Of a stretch of DNA of 64,000 nt, positions 62,693 through 64,000 are shown in pieces (position 1 is the first letter of the stretch; each line of letters opens with the position of its first letter). Below the pieces are notes generated by a model. The model was given only the letters and a program-made list of their open reading frames with translations, did no database searches and was not told where the DNA came from. The stretch is taken from NCBI RefSeq assembly GCF_030410395.1, contig NZ_JAUHHF010000002.1, forward strand, positions 409,616-473,615, given 5' to 3'. A program made the translations under genes and the position numbers. This stretch comes from Zwartia panacis. GTDB taxonomy: Bacteria; Pseudomonadota; Gammaproteobacteria; Burkholderiales; Burkholderiaceae_B.

Positions 62693-63673
62693 ATGAACAT
62701 TCAAAAAATAATCACCCGTGCTGCTTTAGCGCTGCTGCCCCTCTGGGCGGCACACCAGGCGACTGCCAGCACCGACTATCCCAACAAACCTATCCGGATC
62801 GTTGTAGCGTACGCCCCCGGGGGGTCAACCGACATCGTGGCAAGACTTTTCGCGCAAGAGCTTGGCACCAAGCTGGGCCAGCCTGTATTAGTTGAAAACC
62901 GTGCGGGCGCCGGTACCTTGATTGGCACAGATTCAGTCATCAAGGCGGCACCTGATGGCTACACCTTGTTCTGGGGCACTCCAGCTACCGTCATTACTCC
63001 ACTTTTGCACAAAAAACCGACTTATGACGTGCTGAAAGACCTCCAACCCGTCGCGCTGGCAACCACCCAATCTATGGGGGTATTGGTTTCGGCCAATAGT
63101 GGTGTCAACAATGTCAGTGATCTCATCAAATATGCCAAAGCCAACCCCGGAAAGGTGAATTTCGCATCCTCTGGCAACGGTTCGGCCCAACATCTCGCCG
63201 CCGAGGCGCTCAACGATGCCGCCAATATCAATATGCTCCACATTCCATATAAAGGTGCCGGGGTAGCGCTCAACGACCTGGTCGCGGGCCGCGTTGATGT
63301 CATGATTACCTCTCTGGTCGGAAACATGATGGAACAGGTCAAGGAAGGTCGGATCAAGCTGATCGCCACTACAGGTCCTGAACGTAGTGCCACCATGGCC
63401 GACGTTCCTACCGTCGCTGAAGGCGGTGTCCCCAGTTTCGGCATTCGCACCTGGACTGCCGTATTTGCCCCTACCAACACACCGCCCGAGGTCGTGGCCA
63501 AACTCAATCGAGCCATGGCTGAAATTCAAAAAGACGGCAGCATCCAGAAAAAAATTGAAAATCAGGCGATGGACGTGACTGTGGTTTCCCCCCAGGAGCT
63601 TAGTGCGATGCTCGCCAAAGAAAGTGAGTTTTATTCCGCAATCCTGAAACGGACCAGTACAAAGCTCGATTAA
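62693..63673 (+). CDS. Bug family (TctC-type) periplasmic solute receptor
   Basis: Orphan tripartite tricarboxylate receptor. 326 residues from ATG 62693 with GAGGAGA upstream. Signal peptide ends near ATAST. Family text: YPNKPIRIVVAYAPGGSTDI, VENRAGAGTLIGTDSVIKA, PDGYTLFWGTPAT, HIPYKGAGVALNDLVAGRVD. No TctAB genes nearby. It diverges from hemA and ends 41 bp before tRNA-Phe. Confidence 0.94.
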   Translation: MNIQKIITRAALALLPLWAAHQATASTDYPNKPIRIVVAYAPGGSTDIVARLFAQELGTKLGQPVLVENRAGAGTLIGTDSVIKAAPDGYTLFWGTPATVITPLLHKKPTYDVLKDLQPVALATTQSMGVLVSANSGVNNVSDLIKYAKANPGKVNFASSGNGSAQHLAAEALNDAANINMLHIPYKGAGVALNDLVAGRVDVMITSLVGNMMEQVKEGRIKLIATTGPERSATMADVPTVAEGGVPSFGIRTWTAVFAPTNTPPEVVAKLNRAMAEIQKDGSIQKKIENQAMDVTVVSPQELSAMLAKESEFYSAILKRTSTKLD

Positions 63674-63694
63674 GCAGGCTTGTCCGAATTGGTG

Positions 63695-63700
63695 TAATAT
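63695..63700 (+). promoter_or_regulatory. Probable -10 box of tRNA-Phe
   Basis: TAATAT followed by the GC-rich discriminator GCGGGC, about 14 bp before the tRNA. No good -35 at standard spacing. Confidence 0.4.
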
Positions 63701-63714
63701 TGCGGGCTTCAGTT

Positions 63715-63790
63715 GGCCCGGTAGCTCAGTCGGTAGAGCAGAGGATTGAAAATCCTTGTGTCGGTGGTTCGATTCCGCCCCGGGCCACCA
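63715..63790 (+). tRNA. tRNA-Phe (anticodon GAA)
   Basis: 76 nt with encoded CCA. Acceptor GGCCCGG pairs with CCGGGCC; D arm TAGCTCAGTCGGTAGAGCA; anticodon stem around loop TTGAAAA, anticodon GAA at 63748-63750; T arm GGTGGTTCGATTCCGCC. Confidence 0.97.
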
Positions 63791-63822
63791 CTGAAACTAT
63801 AGAAACCCCTGCGTTCGCGCTG

Positions 63823-63913
63823 GGCTCTACCCCATTAACGGGGGATCAGCAGTATCCATCAAGGCTCTACCCCGGCTCTACCCCATTAACGGGGGATCAG
63901 CAGTATCCATCAA
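63823..63913. repeat. 40-bp direct repeat with a partial copy between
   Basis: Two identical 40-bp units (63823-63862 and 63874-63913), beginning GGCTCTACCCC and ending CAGTATCCATCAA. The 11-bp spacer (63863-63873) is itself the first 11 bp of the unit, so the array is full-partial-full. Each unit holds CCCC-ATTAAC-GGGG, a short hairpin. It starts 33 bp after tRNA-Phe. The remaining 87 bp to the window end show no feature. Confidence 0.85.
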
Positions 63914-64000
63914 ACATCAGCACTCATCAAACACGGCTAAATACGCCGTTCCAACCGCAGTGGGCCAAGACCCTGAGCCGGTAATTCTCAAAGTTCCTAA

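Noticed and set aside
63823..63913. Possible CRISPR array
   Set aside because: Only two full copies, and the 11-bp spacer is a piece of the repeat itself; no cas gene is seen.
63700..63984. Open reading frame across tRNA-Phe and the 40-bp repeats
   Set aside because: It lies over a complete tRNA and repeats, has no ribosome site and reads as low-complexity text.

Overview
This window looks like the chromosome of a betaproteobacterium in the order Burkholderiales, most like the Alcaligenaceae. The signs are a divergent mreBCD-mrdA-rodA / gatCAB pair, metX-metW, a DUF3460 gene next to scpA, two solitary Bug (TctC-type) solute receptors, an hemE-priA block close to the atp operon, and an aapJQMP amino-acid ABC transporter. 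Base composition is moderate and even, apart from an AT-rich gap at 43614-43930 and the gene at 45122-46114. I saw no transposase, integrase, phage gene, toxin-antitoxin pair or CRISPR array. The window is mostly core genome, and the unusual items are small regulators, non-coding structures and gene-order changes.

Left part, 1-15030. An MdtAB-like RND efflux system (the pump gene is cut by the window edge) lies 18 bp after zapD, in a run pilD-coaE-zapD-mdtA-mdtB. PilD lacks its usual cysteine-containing N-terminal domain and has no pilB or pilC beside it. Then come a lipoprotein with an NlpE-like domain, facing a LuxR-type protein that is only a DNA-binding domain; the DUF3460-scpA-panC run; a DHA2 drug-efflux MFS gene; and aapJQMP with a Bug receptor gene at its end.

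Middle, 15230-43613. ftsEX-mutY, then the rod-shape cluster mreBCD-mrdA-rodA diverging from gatCAB. Next are pyrE, xthA and a metX-metW-ampG operon with ATGA overlaps. A second HTH-only LuxR-type gene overlaps tail-to-tail with another lipoprotein gene. These are followed by gshA, tRNA-Arg(CCG), a membrane-anchored di-haem cytochrome c, a two-domain 3-hydroxyacyl-CoA dehydrogenase, an NAD(P)H-hydrate dehydratase, an M20 peptidase, and the restart and repair helicases PriA and Rep.

Right part, 43614-64000. An AT-rich gap carries a consensus DnaA box. It is followed by hemE, a receiver-like/Fis-HTH protein without an AAA+ domain, and the complete atpIBEFHAGDC operon (minus strand) with a terminator after atpC and a run of stem-loops after atpE. 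Then come an enoyl-CoA hydratase, a plus-strand M61 peptidase-mnmH-ttcA operon whose ttcA overlaps the end of ubiX, the hemA-prfA-prmC-grxD-ubiX operon, a second Bug receptor gene, tRNA-Phe(GAA) and a short 40-bp direct repeat.

Themes: envelope growth and division (zapD, ftsEX, mreBCD, mrdA, rodA, ampG), energy (atp operon, cytochrome c), translation quality (gatCAB, prfA-prmC, ttcA, mnmH), and nutrient uptake (aap, Bug receptors). All functions are read from sequence recognition; no search was run.
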